The notes under the pieces are model-generated. The model did not search any database and had not been told where the DNA came from. It saw only the letters and a list, made by a program, of their open reading frames with translations. Of a DNA stretch of 64,000 nt, positions 1 to 8,230 are shown piece after piece. Position numbers and translations under genes: made by a program. Each line of letters begins with the position of its first letter. Within the stretch, counting starts at the first letter, position 1. This stretch comes from Lysobacterales bacterium. GTDB lineage: Bacteria > Pseudomonadota > Gammaproteobacteria > Xanthomonadales > Ahniellaceae. The DNA is taken from positions 62,001 to 126,000 of the forward strand of contig JACPFU010000034.1 in the NCBI GenBank assembly GCA_016182785.1, given 5' to 3'.

Positions 1-40
1 GATGATCCGCTTCATGGCCTGCCTCGTTGCGCGCGCCTAA

Positions 41-60
41 ACATTAGGCGTTGCTAATGT
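41..60. promoter_or_regulatory. Operator-like palindrome upstream of the ArsR-family regulator
   Basis: A perfect inverted repeat, ACATTAG-N6-CTAATGT, occupies these 20 bases. A further CTAAT half-site follows at about 69-73, still upstream of the regulator start at 124. ArsR-family repressors bind AT-rich palindromes of this sort over their own promoter, so autoregulation of the regulator-rhodanese pair is the likely role. The -10/-35 elements are not clear. Confidence 0.6.
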
Positions 61-123
61 AGTGATCGCTAATCTAGAATGCAAGCGCCGGATCGCCGGC
101 AGCCGCGACGAGGACCCCGACCG

Positions 124-480
124 ATGAGCGCAGCGCGCAAGCGCACCACCCAGCCGCCGGCACTGGCCGCGGCCATGGCCGCCCAGGCCGAGCGCGCGAC
201 CGAGTTGCTCAAGGCGATGGCGCACCCGCAGCGCTTGCGCGTGCTGTGCCTGCTGGTCGAGGGTGAGCGCTCGGTCGGCGAGATCAATCGCGAGATCGAG
301 CTGAGCCAGTCGGCACTGTCACAACACCTGGCGCGGCTGCGCGACGAGGGCCTGGTGGCGACACGCAAGGAAGCGCAAACCGTGTTCTATCGTCTGGCTC
401 CGGGCCCGGCGCTGGAGGTGATTCGCACCCTGCACGACGTCTATTGCCCGGGCGGCGCGCGCGCCCGCATTTGCAGCTGA
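124..480 (+). CDS. bigR: ArsR-family repressor of the BigR/SqrR (persulfide-sensing) type
   Basis: A winged-helix ArsR-family repressor of 118 aa, with the DNA-recognition helix around residues 61-73 (SQSALSQHLARLR). From the ATG at 124 the two cysteines fall at Cys42 (VLCLL) and Cys108 (VYCPG). These are the redox pair positions known in BigR/SqrR regulators, which form an intramolecular sulfur bridge with reactive sulfur species and release DNA. That match is the main reason for choosing 124 over the upstream in-frame ATG at 79. A third cysteine lies in the C-terminal tail. The gene is followed after 13 nt by a rhodanese and preceded by a 20-bp palindrome, so sulfide-dependent autoregulation is inferred. 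Confidence 0.85.
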   Translation: MSAARKRTTQPPALAAAMAAQAERATELLKAMAHPQRLRVLCLLVEGERSVGEINREIELSQSALSQHLARLRDEGLVATRKEAQTVFYRLAPGPALEVIRTLHDVYCPGGARARICS

Positions 481-493
481 GGAAACCGCCACG

Positions 494-862
494 ATGCTCT
501 CGCAGTTCAAGTCCCTGTTCGGAATCGGCAGCACGGCGGTGTCGCCGCAGGAAGCGGTACGCCGCATCAACGCCGGTGCGCGCGTGATCGACGTGCGCGA
601 GGCCGACGAGTTCGCGCAAGGCAGCATCGCCAGCGCCTTGAACGTGCCGCTGTCGCGCATCGAGCGCGAAGGGCTCGGCGCACTGCACAGCGCCGGCGTC
701 GCTGCCGACCAAGGTGAGCTGTTGATCATCTGTCGCAGTGGTGCGCGCTCGGGCAGCGCCTGCGCGCGCCTTGGCCGCGAACTCGGCGAGCGCGCGATGA
801 ACTTGCAGGGCGGCTTGATCGCCTGGGTCGGCGCCGGCCTGCCGCTCGAACGCCGCGGCTGA
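494..862 (+). CDS. Single-domain rhodanese (sulfurtransferase)
   Basis: A 122-aa rhodanese-homology domain with no signal peptide or membrane segment. The active-site loop is CRSGARS with catalytic Cys80, preceded by VIDVREADEF (substrate-binding side) and followed by the NLQGG..AW closing segment typical of GlpE-like proteins. Such enzymes carry a persulfide on the cysteine and move sulfane sulfur to cyanide, thiols or protein acceptors. It lies 13 nt downstream of the BigR-type repressor, a pairing that elsewhere detoxifies sulfide. Here the oxidising partners (sulfide:quinone reductase, persulfide dioxygenase, transporter) are not in the window. Confidence 0.9.
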   Translation: MLSQFKSLFGIGSTAVSPQEAVRRINAGARVIDVREADEFAQGSIASALNVPLSRIEREGLGALHSAGVAADQGELLIICRSGARSGSACARLGRELGERAMNLQGGLIAWVGAGLPLERRG

Positions 863-880
863 ATCGCGACACATAGCTTG

Positions 881-902
881 ACCCGCGCCACTCGCCGCGG
901 GT
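881..902 (+). terminator. Possible stem-loop after the rhodanese gene
   Basis: ACCCGCG-N8-CGCGGGT forms a perfect 7-bp stem 18 nt after the rhodanese stop. No T-run follows, so termination is only a possibility. Confidence 0.3.
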
Positions 903-954
903 GCGTCTTGGGCACAGCGCTTGCATCGTCCTGCACAGGTCCGAGGAGGGTGTC

Positions 955-1467
955 ATGAGCGCCATCATCACCGACAAGCCACGTGTCGAACTGTTTCGCG
1001 ATCTGGTGCGCGAAGGCGAACAACGCGCGCAGCAACCGCTCGATGAAACCGTCGAGAGCTACCTCGTGTTCACGCTGATCGAGCATCTGCGCGATCCGGC
1101 GATCGACACGCAGCCGATGGCGCTGGCCCTGCTCGACGGGCTCGACCAGGTCGGTTCCGTGCGTGGCCAGCATCTGCGCGCAGTCGGCGACCGCTGCCTG
1201 CTGATCGCGGGTTTCTATCCGGCGCTGGCCGAGCGGCGGCTGGTGACGCCGCAGTATTACGCCGCGCTCGGTCGTCATGCCTACGAGGAGCTGGCGGCGG
1301 CGATGCGCGCCTCACTCGCCGATCTGTACCAGTCGCTGTCCGGCGCCTTCGACGCGCTGGTGCGGGTCCTGGCCGAATGCCGCATGCAGCCGGCGCGCGC
1401 GTATCGACCGGTGCTGGTGCCGGTGCCTGCGCAGCGGTTGTGGGCGGCGCGCACGCGTTGCCATTGA
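955..1467 (+). CDS. Conserved-looking hypothetical protein, mostly helical
   Basis: A 170-aa protein whose family I do not recognise. The ATG at 955 is chosen because GAGGAGGG sits just upstream as a strong ribosome binding site; the in-frame start at 901 has none. The sequence is rich in Leu, Ala, Arg and Glu and predicts long amphipathic helices: ELFRDLVREGEQRAQQPLDETVESYLVFTL near the N-terminus and an ELAAAMRASLADLYQSLSGAFDALVRVL-like helix around residues 110-140. There is no signal peptide and there are no metal-binding motifs. It stands alone between the rhodanese and the LOG gene. Confidence 0.75.
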   Translation: MSAIITDKPRVELFRDLVREGEQRAQQPLDETVESYLVFTLIEHLRDPAIDTQPMALALLDGLDQVGSVRGQHLRAVGDRCLLIAGFYPALAERRLVTPQYYAALGRHAYEELAAAMRASLADLYQSLSGAFDALVRVLAECRMQPARAYRPVLVPVPAQRLWAARTRCH

Positions 1468-1518
1468 AGGCGGGCGCGCAGCTGCGTATGGTGCGCGCTC
1501 CCCGCGCCGGAGCCCTGC

Positions 1519-2103
1519 ATGCGTATCTGCGTCTACTGCGCTTCCAGCGCACAATGCGACCCTGTCTATCACGAGCAGGCGCACCGGCTCGGCGTGCTGC
1601 TCGCTGATGCCGGCTGCACTACGGTCTATGGCGGTGGCGGCATGGGTTCGATGGGTGCGCTCGCCGACGGCGCGCTGTCGCGCGGTGGCCGCATCGTCGG
1701 CATCATCCCGCGCTTCATGACCGAGATCGAATGGCAGCACCCCGGCGTGGCTTCGCTGGAAGTGGTCGAGGACATGCGCGAGCGCAAGCACAAGCTGCTC
1801 ACCGGGTCGGACGCGGTGGTCGCGCTTCCCGGTGGCTGCGGCACGCTGGAAGAAGTGTTCGAGGCGATTACGCTCAAGCGCCTCGGCCTCTACCGCAATC
1901 CGATCCTGTTCGTGAACACGCGCGGCTTCTACGACGGCCTGCGCGCGTTCCTCGACCACACCATCCGCGAGCGCATGATGGGCGAGGCGCACGCCGCGAT
2001 GTGGCAGTTCGTCGACGACGTCGATGACGTGCTGCCGGCGATCCGCAACACCGAAACCTGGCCCGAAGACGCGCGCTCGTTCGCGGCCCTGAAGCCGGGT
2101 TGA
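1519..2103 (+). CDS. LOG-family protein (cytokinin riboside 5'-monophosphate phosphoribohydrolase type)
   Basis: A 194-aa Rossmann-fold protein of the LOG/TIGR00730 family. Diagnostic motifs are the nucleotide-binding glycine stretch YGGGGMGSMGALAD (about 37-50) and PGGCGTLEE (104-112), the phosphate-binding and catalytic Glu motif. MRERKHKL at 87-94 supplies the usual Arg. LOG enzymes release ribose 5-phosphate from nucleoside 5'-monophosphates; in bacteria without plant contact they probably act in nucleotide housekeeping. Length and motifs are complete. The gene converges on the minus-strand SGNH gene with 1 nt between the stops. Confidence 0.9.
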   Translation: MRICVYCASSAQCDPVYHEQAHRLGVLLADAGCTTVYGGGGMGSMGALADGALSRGGRIVGIIPRFMTEIEWQHPGVASLEVVEDMRERKHKLLTGSDAVVALPGGCGTLEEVFEAITLKRLGLYRNPILFVNTRGFYDGLRAFLDHTIRERMMGEAHAAMWQFVDDVDDVLPAIRNTETWPEDARSFAALKPG

Positions 2104-2104
2104 G

Positions 2105-3223
2105 TCAGTCGGCCCGCGGCGACGTGTAGAGCGCGCGTTCGATCTGCGGCAACAGCTGCCGCGTCAGTTCCTTCGCGCCGGCCTCGTTCTGGTGGTAGAG
2201 GTCCCAGAACATTTCGCAGCGCGTGGCGTCGCCCGCGTCCAGCGCCGTGCTCAGATCAATCAGCACGATCTCGCCGGAGGCGGCGAGCGGGTCGAGCACC
2301 CGGTGCGACCATTGGATCGAGCCCTGGGCCATCAGCTCCTTGCGCCAAACATGCGTGATCGGCATCAACACGATCACCGGCGGCCGCGGCCAGCCCATGG
2401 CGCGGATCTGCGCCTGGCGAAGTTCCAGCAGTGCGCGTCGTTCCTCGGTCAGCGGGGCGTTGTCGGGGAAGCGGAAGTCCGGCGTCGCACCGACGCTTGG
2501 CAGCAGCGACTTGCACTGGTCGATCGGCGTCTGCAGCTCCGGTCGCGCCGCGGTGGCCGCGGCGCAACTCGCGACCGTATCCATCGGCAGCCCGCACAGA
2601 TCGTGCGGGATGCGCGGGCCGTCGAACAGCGGCTGGGCGCCCTGCTCGCGGAACCAGCGCAGCGTGCGCGTGAGTTCGACCGGCGAGTGCAGCGCGAACT
2701 GCACCGACTGGCGATGGCCGAACAGTGCCGAGTAGACGCCATAGGTGGACAGGTCCCCCGGCACGAAATGCGAGCGCACCTCGTCGTCGATCGACCACGG
2801 CGAGCGCAGCGGCTGCACGATCGCGAGCTCGTAGCTGCCATTGCTGCGCCAGACCATGTCCGCCGCCGACAGCGCGATGACCACGCCTTGCACTTCCGGA
2901 CGTTCGCGCCGCAGCCAGCGCGACTGCTCGAAGATCGTCATCCAGTGCGAGCCGGGCATGCTCAGGTTGGCATGGCTGCGCCCGTGCGCGCGTGCCGCCG
3001 CGGCGATGGCGGAATGATCCAGGCCATATTGCGCGCGCGAACTGCCGAGCGTGACGAAGTCGATGCGCTCGGGAAATCCAACGACCGCGTCGCGCATGCG
3101 CACGCTGGTGCCGGCATGGCTCTGCGGCGGCAGCAGCTGATCCCAGGCGCCATGACGGAACGCAAGCTCGCACAGCAGCAGGCCGAGCAGGGGCAACAAC
3201 AGTCGGGGCAGCAGCGCGCGCAT
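2105..3223 (-). CDS. SGNH-like membrane-anchored partner of an MBOAT acyltransferase
   Basis: A 372-aa protein with an N-terminal hydrophobic anchor (residues 1-22, LLPRLLLPLLGLLLCELAF) and an extracytoplasmic domain. TLGSSRAQYGLD at about 58-69 resembles block I of SGNH/GDSL hydrolases, and IDLSTALDAG...FWDLYHQNEAG near the C-terminus fits the D-x-x-H block V. It starts 1 nt after the MBOAT gene, so the two are co-transcribed. In alginate (AlgI with AlgJ/X), teichoic acid (DltB/D) and peptidoglycan (PatA/B) systems such pairs move an acyl group across the membrane and onto a polymer. The target here is unknown, since no polysaccharide genes adjoin. Confidence 0.75.
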   Translation of the reverse strand: MRALLPRLLLPLLGLLLCELAFRHGAWDQLLPPQSHAGTSVRMRDAVVGFPERIDFVTLGSSRAQYGLDHSAIAAAARAHGRSHANLSMPGSHWMTIFEQSRWLRRERPEVQGVVIALSAADMVWRSNGSYELAIVQPLRSPWSIDDEVRSHFVPGDLSTYGVYSALFGHRQSVQFALHSPVELTRTLRWFREQGAQPLFDGPRIPHDLCGLPMDTVASCAAATAARPELQTPIDQCKSLLPSVGATPDFRFPDNAPLTEERRALLELRQAQIRAMGWPRPPVIVLMPITHVWRKELMAQGSIQWSHRVLDPLAASGEIVLIDLSTALDAGDATRCEMFWDLYHQNEAGAKELTRQLLPQIERALYTSPRAD

Positions 3224-3224
3224 G

Positions 3225-4628
3225 TCAGAACTGGAAATAGATGAACGGGGCGGAGTACTGCGGCGTGAACAGCACCAGCAGCAGCAGGCAGGCGAGCGTG
3301 GCCGCGCCGTGCACGAGCAGCGGCGCCTCGCCCAAGCGCTGCTTCAAGGAGATGCGTGCGCCGATCCAGTGCATGAGCGTGAACAGCAGCAGGGCCGACG
3401 CCAGCGCGGCCAGCGGCCCGGGCACGCTGCCGGCTAGAGCCAGTGACCCGAGCTTTTCGAGAACCACCAGACTCGAGGCCAGGTCCGGCGCGCGGAAGAA
3501 GATCCAAGCGAAGCAGACCAGATGGAAGGTGACCGCCCAGCGCAACAGGCGCATGCCGACGAACTCCGACTGCCAGCCCGGGATGCGTGCCAGCAGCGAG
3601 CGTTCGAGCGCCAGCCACAGGCCGTGGATGCCACCCCAGATCACGAAGTTCCAGCTCGCGCCGTGCCAGAGGCCACCGAGCAGCATGGTCAGCATCAGGT
3701 TCACCTGGGTGCGGGTCGGCCCGAGCCGGTTGCCGCCGAGCGAGATGTAGAGGTAGTCGCGCAGCCAGCGCGACAGCGTCATGTGCCAGCGCCGCCAGAA
3801 TTCCTGCAGGCTGGTCGCAACGTAGGGGTAGTTGAAGTTCGGCGGGAAGCGGAAACCGAGCAGTAGCGCGATGCCGATGGCGATGTCGGTGTAGCCGGAG
3901 AAGTCGAAGTAGATCTGGAAGGCGAAGGCGTAGATCGCCAGCAGCACCGCGCCCGGCTGTGCCGCAGCAAGATCATCCCAGACCGGGTCGGCAGCGGCGG
4001 CGAGCGAATCCGCGAACACCACCTTCTTGACGAAGCCGAACGCGATCAGGATCAGCGCGTAGGCGAGTTCCTTGTGCGGCAGGTGCTTGGGATGGTCGAG
4101 CTCCTCGAAGAATTCGCTGGCGCGCACGATCGGTCCGGCCACCAGTTGCGGGAAGAAGGCGATGAACAGCGCGTAGTCGAGCAGGCTGCGCCGCGGCAGA
4201 AGGGTGCCGCGGTACACGTCGATGGTGTAGCTCATGCTCTGGAAGGTGTAGAACGAAATGCCCACCGGCAGCAGGATGTCGAGCGGCGTCAGCGACCAGC
4301 CGGCACCGCTGGCGGCGGCAACGCCGTTCGCGCTCGCGATCAGGAAGTTGGTGTACTTGAAGAACGCGAGCACGCCGAGGTTGGCGATGACGCTGAACAC
4401 GATCAGCCGGCGTCGGTGCGTGGTGCGCGCGAAGTGCAGGCCGATCCACCAGTCGAACACGGTCGAGAACAGGATCAATCCCAGGAACTGCCAGTTCCAC
4501 GAGGCGTAGAAGTACCAACTCGCGAGCAGCAGCAGCCACTTGTGCAGGGTGGAATAGCGGCGCAGCGGCGCGGTCGCGGCATAGACCACGACGAAGAACA
4601 GCACGAACGCCCAGGAATTGAAGTTCAT
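3225..4628 (-). CDS. MBOAT-family membrane-bound O-acyltransferase
   Basis: A 467-aa polytopic membrane protein with about ten hydrophobic segments. It carries the MBOAT signature around residues 310-330 (LGGLWHGASWNFVIWGGIHG), including the invariant histidines of the catalytic funnel, and the usual YNPVFLR-like region is replaced by PPNFNYPYVATSLQEFWRRWHMTLSRWLRDYLY. This is the AlgI/DltB/PatA branch, which transfers an acyl (usually acetyl) group from a cytoplasmic donor to a periplasmic acceptor. It is first in a two-gene unit with the SGNH-like gene downstream. The substrate polymer cannot be told from the sequence. Confidence 0.9.
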   Translation of the reverse strand: MNFNSWAFVLFFVVVYAATAPLRRYSTLHKWLLLLASWYFYASWNWQFLGLILFSTVFDWWIGLHFARTTHRRRLIVFSVIANLGVLAFFKYTNFLIASANGVAAASGAGWSLTPLDILLPVGISFYTFQSMSYTIDVYRGTLLPRRSLLDYALFIAFFPQLVAGPIVRASEFFEELDHPKHLPHKELAYALILIAFGFVKKVVFADSLAAAADPVWDDLAAAQPGAVLLAIYAFAFQIYFDFSGYTDIAIGIALLLGFRFPPNFNYPYVATSLQEFWRRWHMTLSRWLRDYLYISLGGNRLGPTRTQVNLMLTMLLGGLWHGASWNFVIWGGIHGLWLALERSLLARIPGWQSEFVGMRLLRWAVTFHLVCFAWIFFRAPDLASSLVVLEKLGSLALAGSVPGPLAALASALLLFTLMHWIGARISLKQRLGEAPLLVHGAATLACLLLLVLFTPQYSAPFIYFQF

Positions 4629-4692
4629 TGCAGCCGGTCGGACAAAGCGCGCATTCTCGCAGCCAAGCGGCGCCAGGCGCCAGTTCCGCGCC

Positions 4693-5343
4693 TCAGTGCG
4701 GCGCCGGGCGCAGCACCAGCGACATCACCGCGATGTAGTGGCTGAGGCTGCCGAGCAGCACGAAGATGTGCCAGATCGCGTGTGCGTAGCGCAGGCGCTG
4801 GTGCATGTAGAACCAGGTGCCGCCGGTGTAGAACAGTCCGCCGGCGAACAGCCAGCCGAGCGTCCAGTTGTCGAGGTTCTGGAAGATCGGCTTGATCGCG
4901 ACGATCACCAGCCAGCCCATGCCGACGTAGATCAGCGTCGACGCCAGCTTGAAGCGGCCGGTGAAAAACAGCTTGAAGATCACGCCGAGCATGGCCAGCG
5001 TCCAGATCGTGCCGAACATCCACCAGCCCCAGCTCGCGCGCAGGCTGATCAGCACGATCGGGGTGTAGGTGCCGGCGATCAGCAGGTAGATCGCGCAGTG
5101 GTCGAAGACCTTGAGCCGCGCCTTCGCCTTCGGGTGCGGGATGGCGTGGTACAGCGTCGATGCGGCGTAGAGCAGGGTCAGGGTGATGCCATAGACGATG
5201 GCGCTGCCGAGCTGCCAGCCATCGCCATGCACCGCGGCCAGCGTGATCAGCACCGACGAGCCGCACAGTGCCGCGACCACGCCGAGCCCGTGTGTCAGCG
5301 CATTCGCGAACTCCTCGCGCAGCGAATGCGCGTGCGCCGTCAC
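4693..5343 (-). CDS. Hemolysin III / TrhA-family (PAQR) seven-helix membrane protein
   Basis: A 216-aa integral membrane protein with seven predicted helices. Family hallmarks are STLYHAIPH (helix 2 end), KVFDHCAIYLLIAGTYTPI (helix 3) and the C-terminal HAIWHIFVLLGSLSHYI. Together they supply the Asp/His metal site shared with PAQR and ceramidase-like proteins. Bacterial members (YqfA/TrhA) have been linked to membrane-lipid homeostasis; the old hemolysin name does not prove cytolysis. It is transcribed in the same direction as the MBOAT gene but about 65 nt upstream of it, so it may be a separate unit. Confidence 0.88.
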   Translation of the reverse strand: MTAHAHSLREEFANALTHGLGVVAALCGSSVLITLAAVHGDGWQLGSAIVYGITLTLLYAASTLYHAIPHPKAKARLKVFDHCAIYLLIAGTYTPIVLISLRASWGWWMFGTIWTLAMLGVIFKLFFTGRFKLASTLIYVGMGWLVIVAIKPIFQNLDNWTLGWLFAGGLFYTGGTWFYMHQRLRYAHAIWHIFVLLGSLSHYIAVMSLVLRPAPH

Positions 5344-5360
5344 GCCTTGCCTCCGGCCCT

Positions 5361-5384
5361 GTGGGAGCGGCCTCCGGCCGCGAT
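5361..5384. repeat. REP-like palindromic repeat, copy 1
   Basis: A 24-nt unit beginning GTGGGAGCGGCC and ending GGCCGCGAT, with GCGGCC-TCC-GGCCGC as its core hairpin. It lies in the 54-nt gap between the hemolysin-III and TfoX-C genes. An identical 24-nt copy lies inside aceF at 62275-62298. Elements of this type are dispersed, mostly intergenic, in many Pseudomonas and Xanthomonas relatives. Confidence 0.7.
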
Positions 5385-5397
5385 TCCAGCCCCCTGC

Positions 5398-5823
5398 TCA
5401 GTCATGGGATTCAACTCCCCCGTCGCCGCCAAACCCCGGCGCGCCGAGTTCCTGCACGCCGTGATCGTCTTCGCTCTCCTCGCGCGCCGGGCGATCGCCG
5501 GTGTCGTTCTCGGACACCGGGCCGGCGCCGGCGTGGGCCTGTCGCCACCAGGTGTAGTTCTTCTTCGGCAGGCCGTCCTCGCGCGCGTTCACTTCGAGCA
5601 CGAGCTCGCTCTTGCGTTCGGCGCTGAGCGCGGTCCAGTGGCAGTCGAGCACCGCGCCTTCGAGCGCGTAGAGCAGGTTCAGGCTGGGCTTGAAGCCGGC
5701 GCGCTTGACCTTGAGGAAGGCTTCCAGCGCGCCGATCGCGCGCACCTCGGCGTCGGTCTTGATGCCGACCTGGCGCAGCCAGGCCGCCGACTTCGGGCCG
5801 ACGTTGCGGATCTTGCTGCTCAT
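5398..5823 (-). CDS. TfoX C-terminal-domain protein with disordered acidic tail
   Basis: A 141-aa protein. Residues 1-80 match the stand-alone TfoX C-terminal (helix-hairpin-helix-like) domain: IRNVGPKSAAWLRQVGIKTDAEVRAIG, then YALEGAVLDCHWTALS. Residues 85-141 form a charged, low-complexity tail (ENDTGDRPAREESEDD). The start at 5823 overlaps the stop of the upstream GAF-domain gene as ATGA, so the two are translationally coupled. TfoX/Sxy proteins promote competence gene expression, but single C-domain proteins are common and of unknown role, so a competence function is not claimed. Confidence 0.8.
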   Translation of the reverse strand: MSSKIRNVGPKSAAWLRQVGIKTDAEVRAIGALEAFLKVKRAGFKPSLNLLYALEGAVLDCHWTALSAERKSELVLEVNAREDGLPKKNYTWWRQAHAGAGPVSENDTGDRPAREESEDDHGVQELGAPGFGGDGGVESHD

Positions 5824-6335
5824 GCGGCGGCCTCGAAGCGGGTGGGGTCGTTCATCTCGATCCAGGCCTCGACCAGCGCTTCCATGCCGTGCTGGTCGTC
5901 CTCGTCGAAACGGTTCGGCAGCGGGCTGTCGACGTCGAACACCCCGATCAGATGGCCGTGGCCGTCGAACATCGGCACCACGATCTCGGACGCCGAGGCG
6001 GTGTCGCAGGCGATGTGCCCGGGGAATGCATGCACGTCGGCGACGCGTTGCGTGAGGCGGGTGGCGGCGGCGGTGCCGCACACGCCCTTGCCGAGCGCGA
6101 TGCGCACGCAGGCGGGCTTGCCCTGGAAGGGTCCGACCACGAGTTCGCGGCCATCAAAGAAGTAGAAGCCGCACCAGTTCAGTTGCGGCAGCGCATGGAA
6201 CAGCAGCGCGGCGAAATTCGCGGCATTGGCGATGCGGTCCGGCTCGCCGGCCATCATCGCGCGTGCCTGCGCCAGCAGTTCCCGGTAGGTGGTCGGCTTG
6301 TCGCTGCCGGTGACGGCGGAAACCTCGAACATCAC
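5820..6335 (-). CDS. msrC: Free methionine-(R)-sulfoxide reductase-like GAF-domain protein
   Basis: A 171-aa single GAF-domain protein of the fRMsr (YebR/MsrC) family, which reduces free Met-R-sulfoxide with thioredoxin. Conserved features are WCGFYFF (about 54-60), GPFQGKPACVRI (68-79), GKGVCGTAA (82-90), FPGHIACDTASASEIVVP (103-120) and GVFDVDSP. The three family cysteines are ACVRI, GVCGT and HIACD. All substrate-pocket and catalytic segments are present, so activity is likely. It is the first gene of a two-gene unit, overlapping the TfoX-C gene by 4 nt, and is divergent from bioD across 59 nt. Confidence 0.88.
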   Translation of the reverse strand: MMFEVSAVTGSDKPTTYRELLAQARAMMAGEPDRIANAANFAALLFHALPQLNWCGFYFFDGRELVVGPFQGKPACVRIALGKGVCGTAAATRLTQRVADVHAFPGHIACDTASASEIVVPMFDGHGHLIGVFDVDSPLPNRFDEDDQHGMEALVEAWIEMNDPTRFEAAA

Positions 6336-6394
6336 GATCGTCCGGTCGGTGGGCGGGCGCGAAGTCTATCAGCCGCGCGCGTTAAGCTTTCCGC

Positions 6395-7093
6395 ATGGAC
6401 CCCGTCTCCGTCTTCATCACCGGCACCGACACCGGCGTCGGCAAGACCCACGTCAGCAGCGCGCTGCTGCTCGCGGTGCGTCGCCGCGCGCTCAAGGCCT
6501 TCGGCTACAAGCCGGTGGCGAGCGGTTGCCTGCGTCGCGGCGAGGAGTGGGTGAGCGAGGATGCCGAGCGCCTGCGCGCGTACTCGACCACGCCGACGCC
6601 CGACCTCGCGCTGATGAATCCGTATGCGCTGCCGGAGCCGATCGCCCCGCATCTGGCCGCCGCGCACGCCGGGCGCACGATCGAGCTGCCGCCGCTGCTC
6701 GCCGCGCACCAGGCGCTGGCGCTCGGCGCACACGCGATCGTGGTCGAGGGCGCCGGCGGCTGGGCGATCCCGTATTCCGATCACCTGATGCAAGCCGACC
6801 TGGTACGCGCACTGAAGCTGCCGGTGATCCTGGTCGTCGGCATCCGGCTCGGCTGCATCAACCACGCCATCCTGAGCGAGATCGCGATCCGCGCCGACCG
6901 CTGCGAATTGCTCGGCTGGGTGGCGAACCGGGTCGATCCCGATTGCCGGTTTCCAGACGAAGTGGTCGCGACGCTGCGCGAGGAACTGGACGCGCCGCTG
7001 CTGGCCGACTGCGCATTCGGCGCCAACATCGACCTGGCGACGGCACCGTTTGCCCCGTTGCTGGATCGACTCGGCCTGAAGCGGGCGTTGTGA
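6395..7093 (+). CDS. bioD: Dethiobiotin synthase
   Basis: A 232-aa ATP-dependent enzyme that closes the ureido ring of dethiobiotin from 7,8-diaminopelargonic acid and CO2, the penultimate step of biotin synthesis. The P-loop GTDTGVGKT spans residues 10-18. The substrate Lys region is GYKPVASGC, and VEGAGGWAIPY at about 115-125 is the second nucleotide and Mg-binding motif. Length is normal for BioD. It is monocistronic here: no bioA, B, F or C is adjacent, so the biotin genes are scattered in this genome. Confidence 0.95.
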   Translation: MDPVSVFITGTDTGVGKTHVSSALLLAVRRRALKAFGYKPVASGCLRRGEEWVSEDAERLRAYSTTPTPDLALMNPYALPEPIAPHLAAAHAGRTIELPPLLAAHQALALGAHAIVVEGAGGWAIPYSDHLMQADLVRALKLPVILVVGIRLGCINHAILSEIAIRADRCELLGWVANRVDPDCRFPDEVVATLREELDAPLLADCAFGANIDLATAPFAPLLDRLGLKRAL

Positions 7094-7161
7094 CTTCCGC
7101 TACACGGGCGTTGCACGCCGCTGCTGCTAGGGTGCGGCCGTTGAATCTCCGGGGAATCCGC

Positions 7162-8226
7162 ATGCCCAATCCACGCCTGTCTTTCGTGCCCTGGCTGCTC
7201 GCGATGGCGGCGGCGGTGCATGCCCAGGGCCCGGGTGGGGCGATGCCGCCAACGCCGGTCGAGACCGCGCGCCCGCGCCTGGAGTCGGTGGTCGATCAGG
7301 CGACCGCGGTCGGCACCCTGCGCGCCAACGAGGCGGTGGTGCTGCGTCCGGAAGTCGCCGGCCGCATCGAGGCGATCCACTTCGAGGAAGGTGCACGCGT
7401 CGGTCGTGGCGACCTGCTGTTCGCGCTCGATGGCGCGATCGCGCGCGCCGAAGTGCAGGAGTGGGAGGCGACGGTGGCGCAGAGCCGGCGCGAGGCCGAG
7501 CGCGCCTCCGACCTGATCGCGCGCAAGCTGGCGGCGCAGAGCGATGCCGATGCCAAGCGCTCGACGCTGGCGATCGACGAGGCCAGGCTGGCCTCGGCGC
7601 AGACGCGACTCGCGAAGACCGAGATCCGCGCGCCGTTCGCGGGTCAGGTCGGGTTGCGCCAGGTCAGCGTCGGCGAATACGTGAACGTCGGCGACGCGCT
7701 GGTGTCGCTGGCGCAGACCGACACGCTCAAGCTCGACTTCCGCATCCCGGAGACGCAGGCGACGCGCGCCGCGGCCGGGCAGGCGGTGCGCATCGCGGTC
7801 GATGCGTTCCCCGGCGAGGAGTTCGCCGGCAAGGTCTACGCGGTCGATCCGCAGGTCGACGTCGCCACCCGCAGCGTGATGCTGCGCGCGACGCTGGCCA
7901 ACCCCGGCGGCAAGCTGCGCCCGGGCCAGTTCGCCAACGTGCGGCTCGCGCTCGCCGAACGCGCCAACGCACTGACCATTCCCGAGCAGGCGCTGTGGCC
8001 GCAGGGCGGCAAGCAGTTCGTCTACGTGGTGCGCGCCGGCAAGGCCGAGCTGGCCGAGATCCGCATCGGCAAGCGCAGCGCCGGTCGCGTCGAGGTGCTG
8101 ACCGGACTCGCGGCCGAGGACGAGTTCGTGGTCGCCGGCCAGATGAGGATCTTCCCGGGCGCAGCGGTGGCGCCGCTTGCGACCAAGCCGCCGGCCGCGC
8201 CCACACCCGCGCCGCGCAAGGGGTGA
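7162..8226 (+). CDS. RND efflux periplasmic adaptor (membrane fusion protein)
   Basis: A 354-aa MFP of the HlyD/AcrA type with an N-terminal signal sequence (MPNPRLSFVPWLLAMAAAVHA) and no lipobox cysteine. The biotinyl-lipoyl-like halves are recognisable around residues 55-85 (RPEVAGRIEAIHFEEGARVGRG) and 150-175 (TEIRAPFAGQVGLRQVSVGEYV), flanking a coiled-coil hairpin (VAQSRREAERASDLI...). A beta-barrel domain follows (PGQFANVRLAL). It links the inner-membrane pump encoded 4 nt downstream to an outer-membrane channel not encoded here. The start at 7162 is chosen because it opens the signal peptide. Confidence 0.92.
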   Translation: MPNPRLSFVPWLLAMAAAVHAQGPGGAMPPTPVETARPRLESVVDQATAVGTLRANEAVVLRPEVAGRIEAIHFEEGARVGRGDLLFALDGAIARAEVQEWEATVAQSRREAERASDLIARKLAAQSDADAKRSTLAIDEARLASAQTRLAKTEIRAPFAGQVGLRQVSVGEYVNVGDALVSLAQTDTLKLDFRIPETQATRAAAGQAVRIAVDAFPGEEFAGKVYAVDPQVDVATRSVMLRATLANPGGKLRPGQFANVRLALAERANALTIPEQALWPQGGKQFVYVVRAGKAELAEIRIGKRSAGRVEVLTGLAAEDEFVVAGQMRIFPGAAVAPLATKPPAAPTPAPRKG

Positions 8227-8230
8227 GCGC

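Noticed and set aside
1-40. Short open frame MIRFMACLVARA ending at 40
   Set aside because: It could be the tail of an upstream gene, but 13 codons at the window edge cannot be judged.
4693-5343. Hemolysin
   Set aside because: The family name is historical. Sequence supports a PAQR-like membrane protein, not a secreted toxin.
5398-5823. Competence regulator Sxy
   Set aside because: Only the C-terminal TfoX domain is present, so a regulatory role in competence is not supported.
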